A stretch of DNA of 28,682 nucleotides from CAZRHR01 sp964599915 (GCA_964599915.1 CAZRHR010000032.1:1-28682), one strand, 5' to 3'. Counted from the stretch's first letter, positions 16,239 to 24,360 are shown. Numbers and translations are program-made. Notes: generated from the letters alone by a model not told the origin.

Positions 16239-16784
16239 ATGTTTCCCATGCCGGTCAAATCCACACCTATTTTAAAAAGTCAGAATTATCTTCTGAGAGC
16301 ATTTAAGCCCCAAGACATTCACTTCGTTTTCCAAGGACTATCAGACCCCGAAGTAGTGCAATATTATGGTGTTCAATATGATACCTTAGAAGCAACAAAG
16401 GCCCAAATGGAGTTTTTTCAAACCATTTTAAATGAGGGAACGGGAGTTTGGTGGGCCATCACAGACGTGGACCAAGGCAGTTTTCTCGGCGCCATTGGCA
16501 TTAACAACCTAGAAACCCAACACAGAAAGGCGGAATTGGGATACTGGTTGCTAAAAACGCACTGGGGCAAAGGCATCATCCAGGAAACAGCGCCTTCGGT
16601 CCTTCACTATGCTTTTGAACAACTTGGACTTCATCGACTGGAGGCTTGGGTAGAACATGACCATTTCAAAAGTAAAAAACTGCTCGAAAAGCTTGGTTTT
16701 AAATATGAAGGAACGCTTTGGGATAGCGAAATCAAAAACGGAGCATTCATCAGCCTAGATGTTTTTGCTTTACGCAAACCATGA
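16239..16784 (+). CDS. GNAT-family N-acetyltransferase (RimJ/RimL-like)
   Basis: It transfers an acetyl group from acetyl-CoA to an amine; the substrate cannot be told from the sequence. The protein has about 181 residues. The RimJ/RimL-type layout is clear: an N-terminal LRAFKPQDIHFVFQGLSDPEV, the central GAIGINNLETQHRKAELGYWL strand region, the acetyl-CoA loop around HWGKGIIQE, and RLEAWVEHDHFKSKKLLEKLGFKYEGTLWD, the conserved helix and turn typical of this branch. I prefer the ATG at 16239, with 16248 also possible; an upstream TTG at 16224 is less likely. It is 99 nt upstream of the heme importer genes and may be transcribed separately. Confidence 0.9.
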   Translation: MFPMPVKSTPILKSQNYLLRAFKPQDIHFVFQGLSDPEVVQYYGVQYDTLEATKAQMEFFQTILNEGTGVWWAITDVDQGSFLGAIGINNLETQHRKAELGYWLLKTHWGKGIIQETAPSVLHYAFEQLGLHRLEAWVEHDHFKSKKLLEKLGFKYEGTLWDSEIKNGAFISLDVFALRKP

Positions 16785-16807
16785 TAACCCATCCTCCCTC
16801 CCACCTT

Positions 16808-16823
16808 TCCCCTAAAAAGGGGA
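16808..16823 (+). terminator. Weak hairpin after the acetyltransferase gene
   Basis: TCCCCT (16808-16813) and AGGGGA (16818-16823) form a 6-bp stem around AAAA, 24 nt after the acetyltransferase stop. No T-run follows, so its role as a terminator is doubtful. Confidence 0.25.
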
Positions 16824-16883
16824 TTGTGGCCTAGCTTTTGAAACCCGAAATTCGCCTTGTTTAAAATCAATCTAAATAACGTG

Positions 16884-17747
16884 ATGAGAACTTGGTTTCT
16901 ATTTTGTCTGTTGACCACCACATGGATCATGGGCTGTAAATCGCCTTCCCAAGAACAAACTAAACCCACTAAAATCATTGCTTTGGGCGGGTCGGTCACA
17001 GAAACCATTTTTGAACTGGGACTAGACTCCTTAATCGTGGGCGTGGACGTAACCTCCACTTACCCGGCCACCTTAGCACACCTTCCACGGGTGGGCCATG
17101 TCCGCGGACTGTCAGCTGAAAAAATGATGGCCCTACAACCTACGCTTATCTTAGATGGCGCAGGCATGGCGCCAGATGTGGAACAGCAACTTATCGGAGG
17201 AGGGATCGAAGTGGTTCGCTTGCCACTGGCCAACCAAACCGATAGCGCTTTTGCCCAATTCCGACAAATAGGTGCAGTGCTCAATAAAGCCAAAGAGGCC
17301 GAAGACCTTGTTTTGGCCAATCAGGAAAAACTCGCTTCCTTGAACCGACTCAAAGACACCACCACTTGGTCACCCAAAGTCGTGTTCATATACAGCCGCG
17401 GACAAGGCAACCTCACCGTGGCGGGCGCCAACACCCAAGCAGATGCGATGCTTCAACTGGCAGGCGCCACTAATCCCTTTCAAAGTCAATTTGAAGGTTT
17501 TAAACCGCTCACGGCGGAGGCCATGGTCACAGCATCCCCGGACATCCTGTTTCTATTTACAGACGCCTACGAAGCCATGGGCGGAATGGATGGCCTCTTG
17601 GCCGTTCCCGGTGTAGCAGCCACGCCCGCAGGAACAAACCAACGCGTGGTTCATTTAGATGGGCATTTCGCCACAGGATTCGGACCGCGTTTTGCAGAAG
17701 CCGCCACTACCCTATTTCAAATGTTTCATGCTGCCCCACGCCCATGA
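16884..17747 (+). CDS. hmuT: Heme-type ABC transporter substrate-binding lipoprotein (HmuT-like)
   Basis: This is a class III periplasmic-binding-fold protein that would capture heme (less likely a corrinoid or siderophore) and deliver it to the permease. It has 287 residues from the ATG at 16884. The signal sequence ends in the lipobox WIMGC with C18 as the lipidated residue, so it is anchored on the periplasmic side. The HmuT-like signature is visible: ALGGSVTETIFELG, VGVDVTSTYP (Y60 is a candidate heme ligand by analogy with HmuT), LPRVGHVRGLSAEKMMALQPTLIL and LLAVPGVAATPAG. The upstream TTG extension was rejected because it would bury the signal peptide. It overlaps the permease gene by four bases (ATGA). 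The transported ligand is inferred from family resemblance only. Confidence 0.85.
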   Translation: MRTWFLFCLLTTTWIMGCKSPSQEQTKPTKIIALGGSVTETIFELGLDSLIVGVDVTSTYPATLAHLPRVGHVRGLSAEKMMALQPTLILDGAGMAPDVEQQLIGGGIEVVRLPLANQTDSAFAQFRQIGAVLNKAKEAEDLVLANQEKLASLNRLKDTTTWSPKVVFIYSRGQGNLTVAGANTQADAMLQLAGATNPFQSQFEGFKPLTAEAMVTASPDILFLFTDAYEAMGGMDGLLAVPGVAATPAGTNQRVVHLDGHFATGFGPRFAEAATTLFQMFHAAPRP

Positions 17748-18775
17748 GGCAAAGGCTGGTGTTATTGGTTTTATTTTTTCTAACCCCTGTGCTGGTGCTT
17801 CTGGCTGCCGGCACAGGTAGTTACCATATTCCCCCTGAATCCGTACTCCAAGCCTTTATGGCCGGTTTAACGGAACAAGACCTGTCCAAAACCGAAAGTG
17901 CTTACGTGCTATGGCATTTGCGCTTTCCACGCATTGGCATGGCCTTAGTCGTGGGCGCGGCACTTGGTATGGCGGGAACGTCGATGCAAGGTCTTTTCCG
18001 CAATCCACTCGTGAGTCCTGGACTTATTGGAATATCAGCAGGTGCCACCACCTTTGTGGCACTTTCCTTTGTCTTTGGCGGCATTTGGATTCAGGGACTG
18101 ACCGGATTTTGGGGTGGATTTGGAATTTCCATGATTGGATTCTCCGGCGCCATGCTCACCCTTTTTTTAGCTTGGCACCTTGCTCGCCGAGCCAAAGGCA
18201 ACCCAACCCTCAACCTCATTCTCACCGGCATTGCGCTTACGGCCATCGCGGAATCCATCGTTGGCCTAAGCCAATACTTGGCTACTGAAACGCAGTTGCG
18301 CTCCATTTTACATTGGCAATTGGGTAGTCTTAGCGGGGCCACCTATCCCAAATTATTGGTATTAATTTCCGTGACGGCACCTGCTGCTTTTCTGCTTTGG
18401 ACCTTAGTGCCGGGCCTTAATGCCCTCGCTTTGGGCGAAGAAAATGCGATGGCGCTTGGCATACCCTTAAACGCATTACGTAAAAAAGTTTTAGTAGGTG
18501 CGGCCCTTTTGGTTGGAAGTACCGTAGCTTTTACAGGAATAATTGCCTTTGTAGGACTCGTAGTGCCTCATTTGGTTCGCCTGGTGACAGGCTCGGACCA
18601 CCGGTTTGTTTTTCCGGGCGCGGCCCTGCTTGGCGCCAATTTACTGCTATTGGCAGATACCCTGGCGAGAAACCTTCATCACACCCAAGAAATCCCTTTG
18701 TCCATCCTTACTGCGCTTATGGGTGCACCCTTTTTACTTTATCTCATGTTCCGAAACCATACGTCCCATGCTTAA
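17744..18775 (+). CDS. hmuU: FecCD-family ABC transporter permease (HmuU-like)
   Basis: This inner-membrane permease of the iron-complex, heme and B12 importer family should work as a homodimer. It has 343 residues with about ten hydrophobic segments. Family landmarks are RFPRIGMALVVGAALGMAGTSMQGLFRNPLVSPGLIGISAGA near the N-terminus, WQLGSLSG in the middle, and the ATPase-coupling and C-terminal region GIIAFVGLVVPHLVRLVTGSDHR. The start overlaps hmuT by four bases and the end overlaps hmuV by eight, so the three products are probably co-translated. Substrate assignment follows the neighbours. Confidence 0.92.
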   Translation: MRQRLVLLVLFFLTPVLVLLAAGTGSYHIPPESVLQAFMAGLTEQDLSKTESAYVLWHLRFPRIGMALVVGAALGMAGTSMQGLFRNPLVSPGLIGISAGATTFVALSFVFGGIWIQGLTGFWGGFGISMIGFSGAMLTLFLAWHLARRAKGNPTLNLILTGIALTAIAESIVGLSQYLATETQLRSILHWQLGSLSGATYPKLLVLISVTAPAAFLLWTLVPGLNALALGEENAMALGIPLNALRKKVLVGAALLVGSTVAFTGIIAFVGLVVPHLVRLVTGSDHRFVFPGAALLGANLLLLADTLARNLHHTQEIPLSILTALMGAPFLLYLMFRNHTSHA

Positions 18776-19571
18776 AGTGGATGACCTTTCTTTCAGGATT
18801 CAACAAAATCAATTGTTGGAACAGACCAGTTTTCAATGGAATGGCCCTGCTTTTCACGCCATCATTGGACCCAACGGGGCCGGAAAATCGACCTTACTCA
18901 AACTCTGCAGCGGCCTAATTGCGCCCACCACCGGCGAAATTTATTTGGAAAACAAGCCTTTATCTCAATTTTCCTCCACCCAACTTGCCAGACAAAGGGC
19001 CATGCTCACCCAACAACAAGATAGCCCTTTTCAATTTTCGGTCAGGGACATCGTACTCATGGGACGCATCCCTCATTTCCAGCGCAGACCGCAATCCGCT
19101 GATCATCGGGTAGTCGATGCCATGTTAGCCCATTTTGGACTCACCGAATGGCAACATCGGACGGTGCAAACCTTGTCGGGCGGAGAGCGGCAAAGGGTGC
19201 ACCTGGCAAGGGTTGTGGCTCAATTAATTGCACCCGAACAAGCGCAACCTTTTGACCGAAAAATCCTATTTTTAGATGAACCCAGCACTTGGTTAGATGT
19301 AGCCCAGCAGCATCGGTTCATGCAACAAATCCAAGAACTTATTCAACAAGGACTTACCGTGGTAGCCGTATTGCATGAACTGGACCTTGCCGCCCGCTAC
19401 GCGGACCAGCTTCATTTGATGAGCCGAGGAAAAATGGTAGCCAGTGGTACACCCGAACATTTGCTTCAGCCAGACCTTTTGAGTCACGCCTACCAGATGC
19501 CACTCACCGTTTGCCGGGACGCCAGCGGCTGTCCACACGTACTTCCCGCCACCTTGGCACACTCTGCTTAA
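18768..19571 (+). CDS. hmuV: Heme/iron-complex ABC transporter ATP-binding protein (HmuV-like)
   Basis: This cytoplasmic ATPase powers the importer. It has 267 residues from the ATG at 18768, which lies eight bases inside hmuU; upstream in-frame extension is shadow coding of hmuU. Walker A is GPNGAGKST (34-42), the Q-loop is QQQ (82-84), the signature is LSGGERQ (136-142), Walker B is ILFLDE (166-171) followed by PSTWLD, and the switch histidine is H203 in VLHELDLAA. All catalytic elements are intact. It is the last gene of the hmuTUV cluster. No TonB-dependent outer-membrane receptor or hemophore gene lies in the window. Confidence 0.93.
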   Translation: MLKVDDLSFRIQQNQLLEQTSFQWNGPAFHAIIGPNGAGKSTLLKLCSGLIAPTTGEIYLENKPLSQFSSTQLARQRAMLTQQQDSPFQFSVRDIVLMGRIPHFQRRPQSADHRVVDAMLAHFGLTEWQHRTVQTLSGGERQRVHLARVVAQLIAPEQAQPFDRKILFLDEPSTWLDVAQQHRFMQQIQELIQQGLTVVAVLHELDLAARYADQLHLMSRGKMVASGTPEHLLQPDLLSHAYQMPLTVCRDASGCPHVLPATLAHSA

Positions 19572-19601
19572 CCAAAGTCCATCACTATGTTAGAAAATGA
19601 G

Positions 19602-19706
19602 TTTTGGGCGTGCCCCTTCGGGTCGGGCTGTCCGCTATAAAGGCCCCGGCCCCAATGCGCCATGGCCCAGGCCGCCGGTTCCTTTCCGCTTCCATCCCTC
19701 ACGCAG
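19602..19706 (+). repeat. Structured intergenic element, copy 3
   Basis: A GC-rich block starts 30 nt after hmuV. It reads TTTTGGGCGTGCC, a CCC-CTTC-GGG hairpin, motif CGGGCTGTCCGCTATA, a variable GC-rich hairpin (arms AAAGG 19639-19643 with CCTTT 19681-19685; CCGGC with GCCGG), then motif TTTCCGCTTCCATCCC and the closing CACGC (19700-19704), which pairs with GCGTG (19608-19612). The motif order equals that of copies 1 and 2 read on the minus strand. From memory, the flanking arms resemble a repeat seen widely between Bacteroidota genes. It lies between convergent genes and in sense orientation to hmuV. Confidence 0.65.
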
Positions 19707-19757
19707 TCACACCTAGACACTTTGTGTACCGTTGGTGTTTTTCAAAAACTTGGGATG

Positions 19758-20828
19758 TTATTGCTCGAAACAATACAAATGGTTTACCACAAAACAGCAG
19801 GCGGCACCACCACGCGTCCAATCTTGACTTACCCCGGAACTACTTCCGGTTTGCCCACAATTCGGGTTATTACAGGGACCACCAATGGTCCAGCTGCCAC
19901 ACACTGTTCCACCGCATCCACCGCTCGAAGCGCTATCAAATAATCCCGAAGTGGTGGTATTGGACCAAGCCTGAACCGCCCTGGTTTGACCGGTTTCATC
20001 CCTATTGATGGGATTCAACAGGGTTCCATCGGTTAAGTCGGCCCAATTGTTGGCAATTACGGTACCATTGAGCAACACATACGGCCCATTGTGTTGCACA
20101 AACCTTGTGGACGGGCTGCTGCCCGACTGACTAATCCAGGCGCGCCAAGTGCCCCCTAAACCCGCATTGGTGGCCAAGCCTTGGCATAGGTTATCTGCAC
20201 CGGAAACGCCCCCCAAATTGGCCGTGTAAGACTGAGAAGATAGAAATACACGTTTGTTTTGTGAGCTCGACAAAGTCAGGTTAATAACATTAGAAAAGCC
20301 ACTTGTACCACAGGGATTCTGGGCACGGACACGGTAATAATAAGTTGCGCCCGGCGTGAGTCCGGTAACAGCATACGACGTCACATTCCCCACGTTCAAG
20401 CCAGAAAAACCCGCGAGCAAATTCGCAAATTGAGCATCCGTAGCGATGTCTAACAAATAAAGGCTCGCACCTGCGGAGGCCTGCCAAACCGCAGTAAAGG
20501 TGTTGTTGGTTGCACCGGTTGCCGTTTGGGCAACAGGGGCAGGTGGCGCTTGTTGACAAGAGGTGGTTCCACATTGGTTCATCCAGGCGACACCATTAAA
20601 ATATTCAGGGCATTGTAAATCCGTATTAAAAATAATAAGTCCGGCTGCAGGATTCGCGATGGCCACACGCTGTTGGGTGGTTAGCCGAGGTAAAAGCAAG
20701 CCTTTGTTGTTGAAGTCCACATCCAATGCAGCTGAGGGATGAGGAGGCGCCCCCGAAGGCGTAATGGCCACTTGACCCCAAGCTTGTATGCATAGAAGGC
20801 TAAATCCGAACAAAAACAAATGCTTCAT
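19758..20828 (-). CDS. Secreted protein: coiled N-terminus, FN3-like domain, DUF1554-like domain
   Basis: It has 356 residues and begins with a Sec signal peptide (MKHLFLFGFSLLCIQAWGQ). Residues about 20-90 (SAALDVDFNNKGLLLPRLTTQQRVAIANPAAGLIIFNTD) are a motif common at the N-terminus of Bacteroidota secreted proteins. Residues about 95-190 look like a fibronectin type III domain (TFTAVWQASAGASLYLLDIATD, YYYRVRAQNPCGTSGFSN). Residues about 195-356 resemble DUF1554, a C-type-lectin or collagen-XV-like fold (GVSGADNLCQGLA, GTWRAWISQSG, ANNWADLTDGTLLNPI, CFVVNHLYCFEQ), rich in cysteine. No type IX sorting domain follows, so it may stay periplasmic or be anchored otherwise. The function is unknown. 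Confidence 0.9.
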   Translation of the reverse strand: MKHLFLFGFSLLCIQAWGQVAITPSGAPPHPSAALDVDFNNKGLLLPRLTTQQRVAIANPAAGLIIFNTDLQCPEYFNGVAWMNQCGTTSCQQAPPAPVAQTATGATNNTFTAVWQASAGASLYLLDIATDAQFANLLAGFSGLNVGNVTSYAVTGLTPGATYYYRVRAQNPCGTSGFSNVINLTLSSSQNKRVFLSSQSYTANLGGVSGADNLCQGLATNAGLGGTWRAWISQSGSSPSTRFVQHNGPYVLLNGTVIANNWADLTDGTLLNPINRDETGQTRAVQAWSNTTTSGLFDSASSGGCGGTVCGSWTIGGPCNNPNCGQTGSSSGVSQDWTRGGAACCFVVNHLYCFEQ

Positions 20829-21174
20829 GGTAAAATCATTTACACAATAAAATTAAGTATTCCCTCGGAGAAAACTTGGCCCATTTTGCATCCTTCAAGC
20901 TTTAAATGGCTTGAACCTTACGCAAAAAAACCTTCATGGCCGCAAATGCAAAAAGCATGAGAAAGAGGAAAGAGGTTGTATAGAACGGAGGCTTCGGGCC
21001 CGGATAGAAGCCGGTAGCGGGCAAACCCGGTGCCGCGTGCAGCGCAGGTGCTGCGGAGGCTGGGCGTCAGCACAGACCCCGTAAAGCCCTGCGATGCCGG
21101 CACCGGGGCGCTCGCTTTAGGCGATAGCCGGAAAAGCCCGCCAAAAATAAACCCAAGGGCACCCGCTTTGTTAC
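20829..21174. other. Divergent intergenic region holding copy 2 of the structured element
   Basis: The left third (20829-20994) is ordinary AT-rich sequence with the palindrome TTCAAGC (20894-20900) / GCTTGAA (20909-20915) separated by 8 nt, a possible operator for either gene. On the minus strand, a short open stretch around 20915-20990 reads as a hydrophobic segment ending in basic residues (SFLFLMLFAFAAMKVFLRK), possibly a remnant membrane anchor. The rest is the GC-rich element. I identified no consensus promoter for the photolyase or the DUF1554-like gene. Confidence 0.4.
20995..21147 (-). repeat. Structured intergenic element, copy 2
   Basis: This is the largest of the three copies. 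Read on the minus strand, it opens TTTTTGGCGGGC, carries CGGGCTTTTCCGGCTATC, a long central fold and GCTACCGGCTTCTATCC, and ends GGGCCC. Nested pairings are strong: GCGGGC (21017-21022) with GCCCGC (21136-21141), CCCGGTGCCG (21026-21035) with CGGCACCGGG (21098-21107, perfect 10 bp), and inside them GCAGC with GCTGC. It lies between divergent genes, 167 nt upstream of the DUF1554-like start and 27 nt upstream of the photolyase ATG, so it is not placed as a terminator of either. Confidence 0.6.
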
Positions 21175-22716
21175 ATGAGACATATGGCGGAAATCCGATT
21201 CATTTTAGGTGACCAACTTCATTATGGTCATAGCTGGTACCGTGAGGTGCGGCCAGACGTGCATTATGTGATTGCTGAATTGCGCGATGAGCTGAGTTAC
21301 GCCCCACATCATATCCAGAAAATGGTTGGATTTATGGGTGCCATGTGGAACTTTGCGGCTTGGCTTCGAAAAAATGGGCATCAGGTGCATCATTTTCGCA
21401 TTGATGACCCCAAGCATCCCGGAGATTTGGAAGCCGTGTTGCGTCAGGTTATTCAGCAAACCAAAGCGACCTCATGGGCTTACCAAGAACCGGATGAATT
21501 TCGGTTAGACCAGCACATGGCCCAAATATCCAAGAACATAGGCTTACCGGTACGCATCTGTAGTTCGGAGCATTTTTTGACCGAACGGCAGGCGGTGGCG
21601 CAACTTTTTCAGGGAAAAAAAACCCGTGTGATGGAGACTTTTTATCGCGAGATGCGACGGAAAACGGGGATTTTAATGGATGGGGCAGCGCCACTAGGCG
21701 GACAATGGAATTTTGATGCGGATAACCGAAAAAAATGGAATGGCACTCCCCCATTGCCTGCGCCAAAAGTGTTTACCCATTCGGTGAAAGAAATAGTAGA
21801 AGCGTTGGAGCGCGCAGGCTTACGCGGATGGGGTGACATTGATCCGGAGGCCTTTATTTGGCCGCTCAGCCGGAAAGAGAGTTTAGCCTTGTTGCAAGAT
21901 TTTGTGACCCGTCTTCTCCCCTATTTTGGTGCGTATCAGGATGCCATGACCGGTCAGGGCTGGTCGCTATGGCATGCCCGCTTGTCCTTTAGTTTAAACA
22001 CCAAAATGTTGCATCCATTGGAAGTGATTCAGGCGGTGGAACGCGCTTACCGCGAGCGCCCCGGCGACATCCCATTGTCCGCTGCCGAAGGATTTATTCG
22101 TCAGATTTTAGGTTGGAGAGAATATGTGCGCGGCATTTATTGGGCTGAAATGCCTGCGTATGCGCAGATGAATTTTTTGGAGCACCACCGGCCCTTACCC
22201 TCTTGGTATTGGACTGGAGAAACCAAGATGCAATGTTTGAAAGAAGCCATTGGACAAACCCGAAAGTATGCGTATGCGCATCATATTCAGCGGCTCATGG
22301 TTACTGGAGCGTTTGGTTTGATGGCCGGCATTTCGCCCGACGAAATGGATGCATGGTATCTTGGTGCGTACATGGACGCCATAGAATGGGTAGAAATGCC
22401 CAACACGCGCGGCATGAGTCAATTTGCAGATGGAGGCATCATGGGCACCAAACCCTATTTGGGTTCAGCGAATTATATGCATAAAATGAGCGATGCATGC
22501 ACCCGTTGTACCTACGACAAGGACCAACGCCATGGCGCGAACGCCTGCCCTTGGAATGCCTTATACTGGGATTTCCACCTCCGTCATAGAGAAAAACTGG
22601 AGCGCAACCCACGCATTGGCATGGTGTATCGCACCTTAGACAAGATGGATCCGGAGGAATTGGAGCGGATAAAAGTTACGGCGAGGAAAAGGTTAGAAGG
22701 ATTGGAGGGATTATGA
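21175..22716 (+). CDS. phrB: Iron-sulfur cryptochrome/photolyase (PhrB / DPRP family)
   Basis: This is a predicted prokaryotic (6-4) photolyase that uses FAD and blue light to repair UV lesions. It has 513 residues. The N-terminal Rossmann-like domain opens with IRFILGDQL, and the helical FAD domain carries FIRQILGWREYVRGIYW and AHHIQRLMVTGAFGLMAG. Four cysteines, C354, C442, C445 and C458, have spacings of 88, 3 and 13 residues, exactly those of the [4Fe-4S] ligands of Agrobacterium PhrB as I recall them. The C-terminus NALYWDFHLRHREKL is family-typical. Starts at 21175 and 21184 are both possible. A GC-rich structured element lies directly upstream. Lesion specificity is inferred from family. 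Confidence 0.94.
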   Translation: MRHMAEIRFILGDQLHYGHSWYREVRPDVHYVIAELRDELSYAPHHIQKMVGFMGAMWNFAAWLRKNGHQVHHFRIDDPKHPGDLEAVLRQVIQQTKATSWAYQEPDEFRLDQHMAQISKNIGLPVRICSSEHFLTERQAVAQLFQGKKTRVMETFYREMRRKTGILMDGAAPLGGQWNFDADNRKKWNGTPPLPAPKVFTHSVKEIVEALERAGLRGWGDIDPEAFIWPLSRKESLALLQDFVTRLLPYFGAYQDAMTGQGWSLWHARLSFSLNTKMLHPLEVIQAVERAYRERPGDIPLSAAEGFIRQILGWREYVRGIYWAEMPAYAQMNFLEHHRPLPSWYWTGETKMQCLKEAIGQTRKYAYAHHIQRLMVTGAFGLMAGISPDEMDAWYLGAYMDAIEWVEMPNTRGMSQFADGGIMGTKPYLGSANYMHKMSDACTRCTYDKDQRHGANACPWNALYWDFHLRHREKLERNPRIGMVYRTLDKMDPEELERIKVTARKRLEGLEGL

Positions 22717-22857
22717 GCCAGCCTATCTATTAAAAAAAGGCGTGTATTATGGATCAAAGGCAAAACAAATAATATTAGGTATTAACTCTAAAAAACAATT
22801 CACAATCATTTAATTGAAAATTAATTATTTATTAAAAAGCAAAATTTTGGAAAAGGT

Positions 22858-22865
22858 TAGTTTTG
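22858..22865 (+). promoter_or_regulatory. Candidate -7 promoter element of lysA
   Basis: TAGTTTTG (22858-22865) matches TAnnTTTG exactly and lies 54 nt before the lysA ATG within a strongly AT-rich stretch. No TTTG occurs at the ideal -33 distance, so the promoter is only half supported. The rest of the spacer 22717-22919 shows no gene, riboswitch or terminator hairpin that I can recognise. Confidence 0.45.
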
Positions 22866-22919
22866 CAGCCTTTTTGGTGGGTATCTTTAAAGTTATGTGC
22901 CCTATAATACAACCTTACC

Positions 22920-24161
22920 ATGGACAAAAACTCCCACCCTCTGGCTCCAATAGACGGTATCTATCTTGAAGGTCTGGCCAACACCTTTGGCACACCTGTT
23001 TATGTGTATGATACCCAGAAAATGAAATCCCAATATGAGCGTCTTGTTGCGGCATTTCCTTTTCCCACCATGAGAATTAAATATGCTTGTAAAGCCCTAA
23101 GCAATATACATGTACTTCAGTTTTTTAAAAATCTTGGTTCAGGTTTAGATGCAGTTTCCATTGAAGAAGTCTTGCTAGGAATAAAGGCGGGGTTTAATCC
23201 ACAAGACATTATTTTCACCCCCAACGGCGTTTCATTTGAAGAGATAAAAGCAGCGGTATCCTTAGGGGTTCAAATTAATATTGACAGCATTTCCATTTTA
23301 GAACAATTTGGTCATACCTACGGCAAATCGGTTCCTGTCTGTATTCGTATTAATCCACATATATTAGCTGGAGGGCATAGCAAAATTTCCACAGGGCATA
23401 TCGATTCAAAGTTTGGGATTTCCATTGCACAATTTAAGCATGCGTATCGGATTATTGAGCATACTGGCTTAGAGGTCAATGGAATTCACATGCATACGGG
23501 GTCAGATATTTTAGATTCAGAAGTCTTTTTGCAAGGGGCAGATGTATTGTTGGAATATGCGGCTCAGTTTCCCAGCCTCCAATTCATAGATTTTGGCAGT
23601 GGGTTTAAGGTGGCTTATCAAGAAGGAGATGCGACCACGGATATTGAAGAATTAGGGGAGGCTTTAGGGAAAAAGATGGGTAACTTCATTGCCCAATATG
23701 GAAAAGAAGTGGAGATATGGTTCGAGCCTGGAAAATTTCTAGTGAGTGAAGCTGGGTATTTTCTTGTAAAAGTGAACCAAGTAAAACCAACGATGAGTAC
23801 TGTTTTCGTTGGAGTAAACTCAGGACAAAACCATTTGATTCGTCCAATGTACTATGATGCTTACCATCACATCACCAATTTGAGTAATCCAGAAGGAAAA
23901 CCGCGCATATACAGCGTGGTTGGCTATATCTGTGAAACGGACACTTTTGCTTGGGACCGAAAAATTTCTGAAGTGAGGGAGGGCGACATTTTATGTTTTT
24001 CAAATGCGGGTGCATATGGATTTTCTATGTCATCCAACTACAATAGTCGGTTGCGGCCTGCAGAAGTTTGGATTAAAGATGGGAAGGCGTCGTGTATTCG
24101 CAGGGCAGAAACCTTGGATGATTTACTGCGGACCCAGACGGAGGTAGAGTTAACTTTTTGA
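22920..24161 (+). CDS. lysA: Diaminopimelate decarboxylase
   Basis: This PLP enzyme of the alanine-racemase fold decarboxylates meso-diaminopimelate to L-lysine, the final step of lysine synthesis. It has 413 residues. The Schiff-base lysine is K58 in KYACKALSN. GIHMHTGSDILD and IDFGSGFKV form the phosphate-binding region, WFEPGKFLVSEAGYFL follows, and the catalytic cysteine is in ICETDTFAWDR, with GAYGFSMSSNYNSRLRPAEV at the C-terminus. It is not part of an operon with its neighbours: a 203-nt spacer precedes it and about 320 nt follow. No lysine riboswitch fold was seen upstream. Confidence 0.96.
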   Translation: MDKNSHPLAPIDGIYLEGLANTFGTPVYVYDTQKMKSQYERLVAAFPFPTMRIKYACKALSNIHVLQFFKNLGSGLDAVSIEEVLLGIKAGFNPQDIIFTPNGVSFEEIKAAVSLGVQINIDSISILEQFGHTYGKSVPVCIRINPHILAGGHSKISTGHIDSKFGISIAQFKHAYRIIEHTGLEVNGIHMHTGSDILDSEVFLQGADVLLEYAAQFPSLQFIDFGSGFKVAYQEGDATTDIEELGEALGKKMGNFIAQYGKEVEIWFEPGKFLVSEAGYFLVKVNQVKPTMSTVFVGVNSGQNHLIRPMYYDAYHHITNLSNPEGKPRIYSVVGYICETDTFAWDRKISEVREGDILCFSNAGAYGFSMSSNYNSRLRPAEVWIKDGKASCIRRAETLDDLLRTQTEVELTF

Positions 24162-24360
24162 GGAATCGCTTTTCCCAATCGAAAATGGGTAATTTGATTT
24201 GCTGGCATGTAAAGTGAAAATAGGCAGCTGGATTTTCGGGATTGAAGGTACGCATCGGATAGGCAAGCGGTAAAGGAGTTATTGAGCTATCGCATGTAGG
24301 ATTGGCTTGCTTTAAAAAAGCGTATAAATAACCATTCGCAAACGATTCAATGCCATTCAT
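24073..24360 (-). CDS. Doubtful small ORF, convergent with and overlapping the lysA 3' end
   Basis: A 95-codon frame starts at ATG 24360. The first about 65 codons lie in the gene-free spacer and read as plausible protein with mixed composition (MNGIESFANGYLYAFLKQA, NPENPAAYFHFTCQQ, FDWEKRFL); the last about 30 codons are antisense to lysA. TATATTTA on the minus strand (24416-24409), a 7/8 match to a -7 box, lies about 50 nt upstream. I recognise no family. It could be a small gene, the 5' remnant of a lost gene, or chance. Codon composition in the spacer part looks more gene-like than expected of noncoding DNA here, but this was judged by eye. Confidence 0.3.
   Translation of the reverse strand: MNGIESFANGYLYAFLKQANPTCDSSITPLPLAYPMRTFNPENPAAYFHFTCQQIKLPIFDWEKRFLKKLTLPPSGSAVNHPRFLPCEYTTPSHL

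Noticed and set aside
16857..16883. TTG-initiated extension of the HmuT-like lipoprotein
   Set aside because: The lipoprotein signal with lipobox at C18 fits the ATG at 16884; the extension adds polar residues before it.
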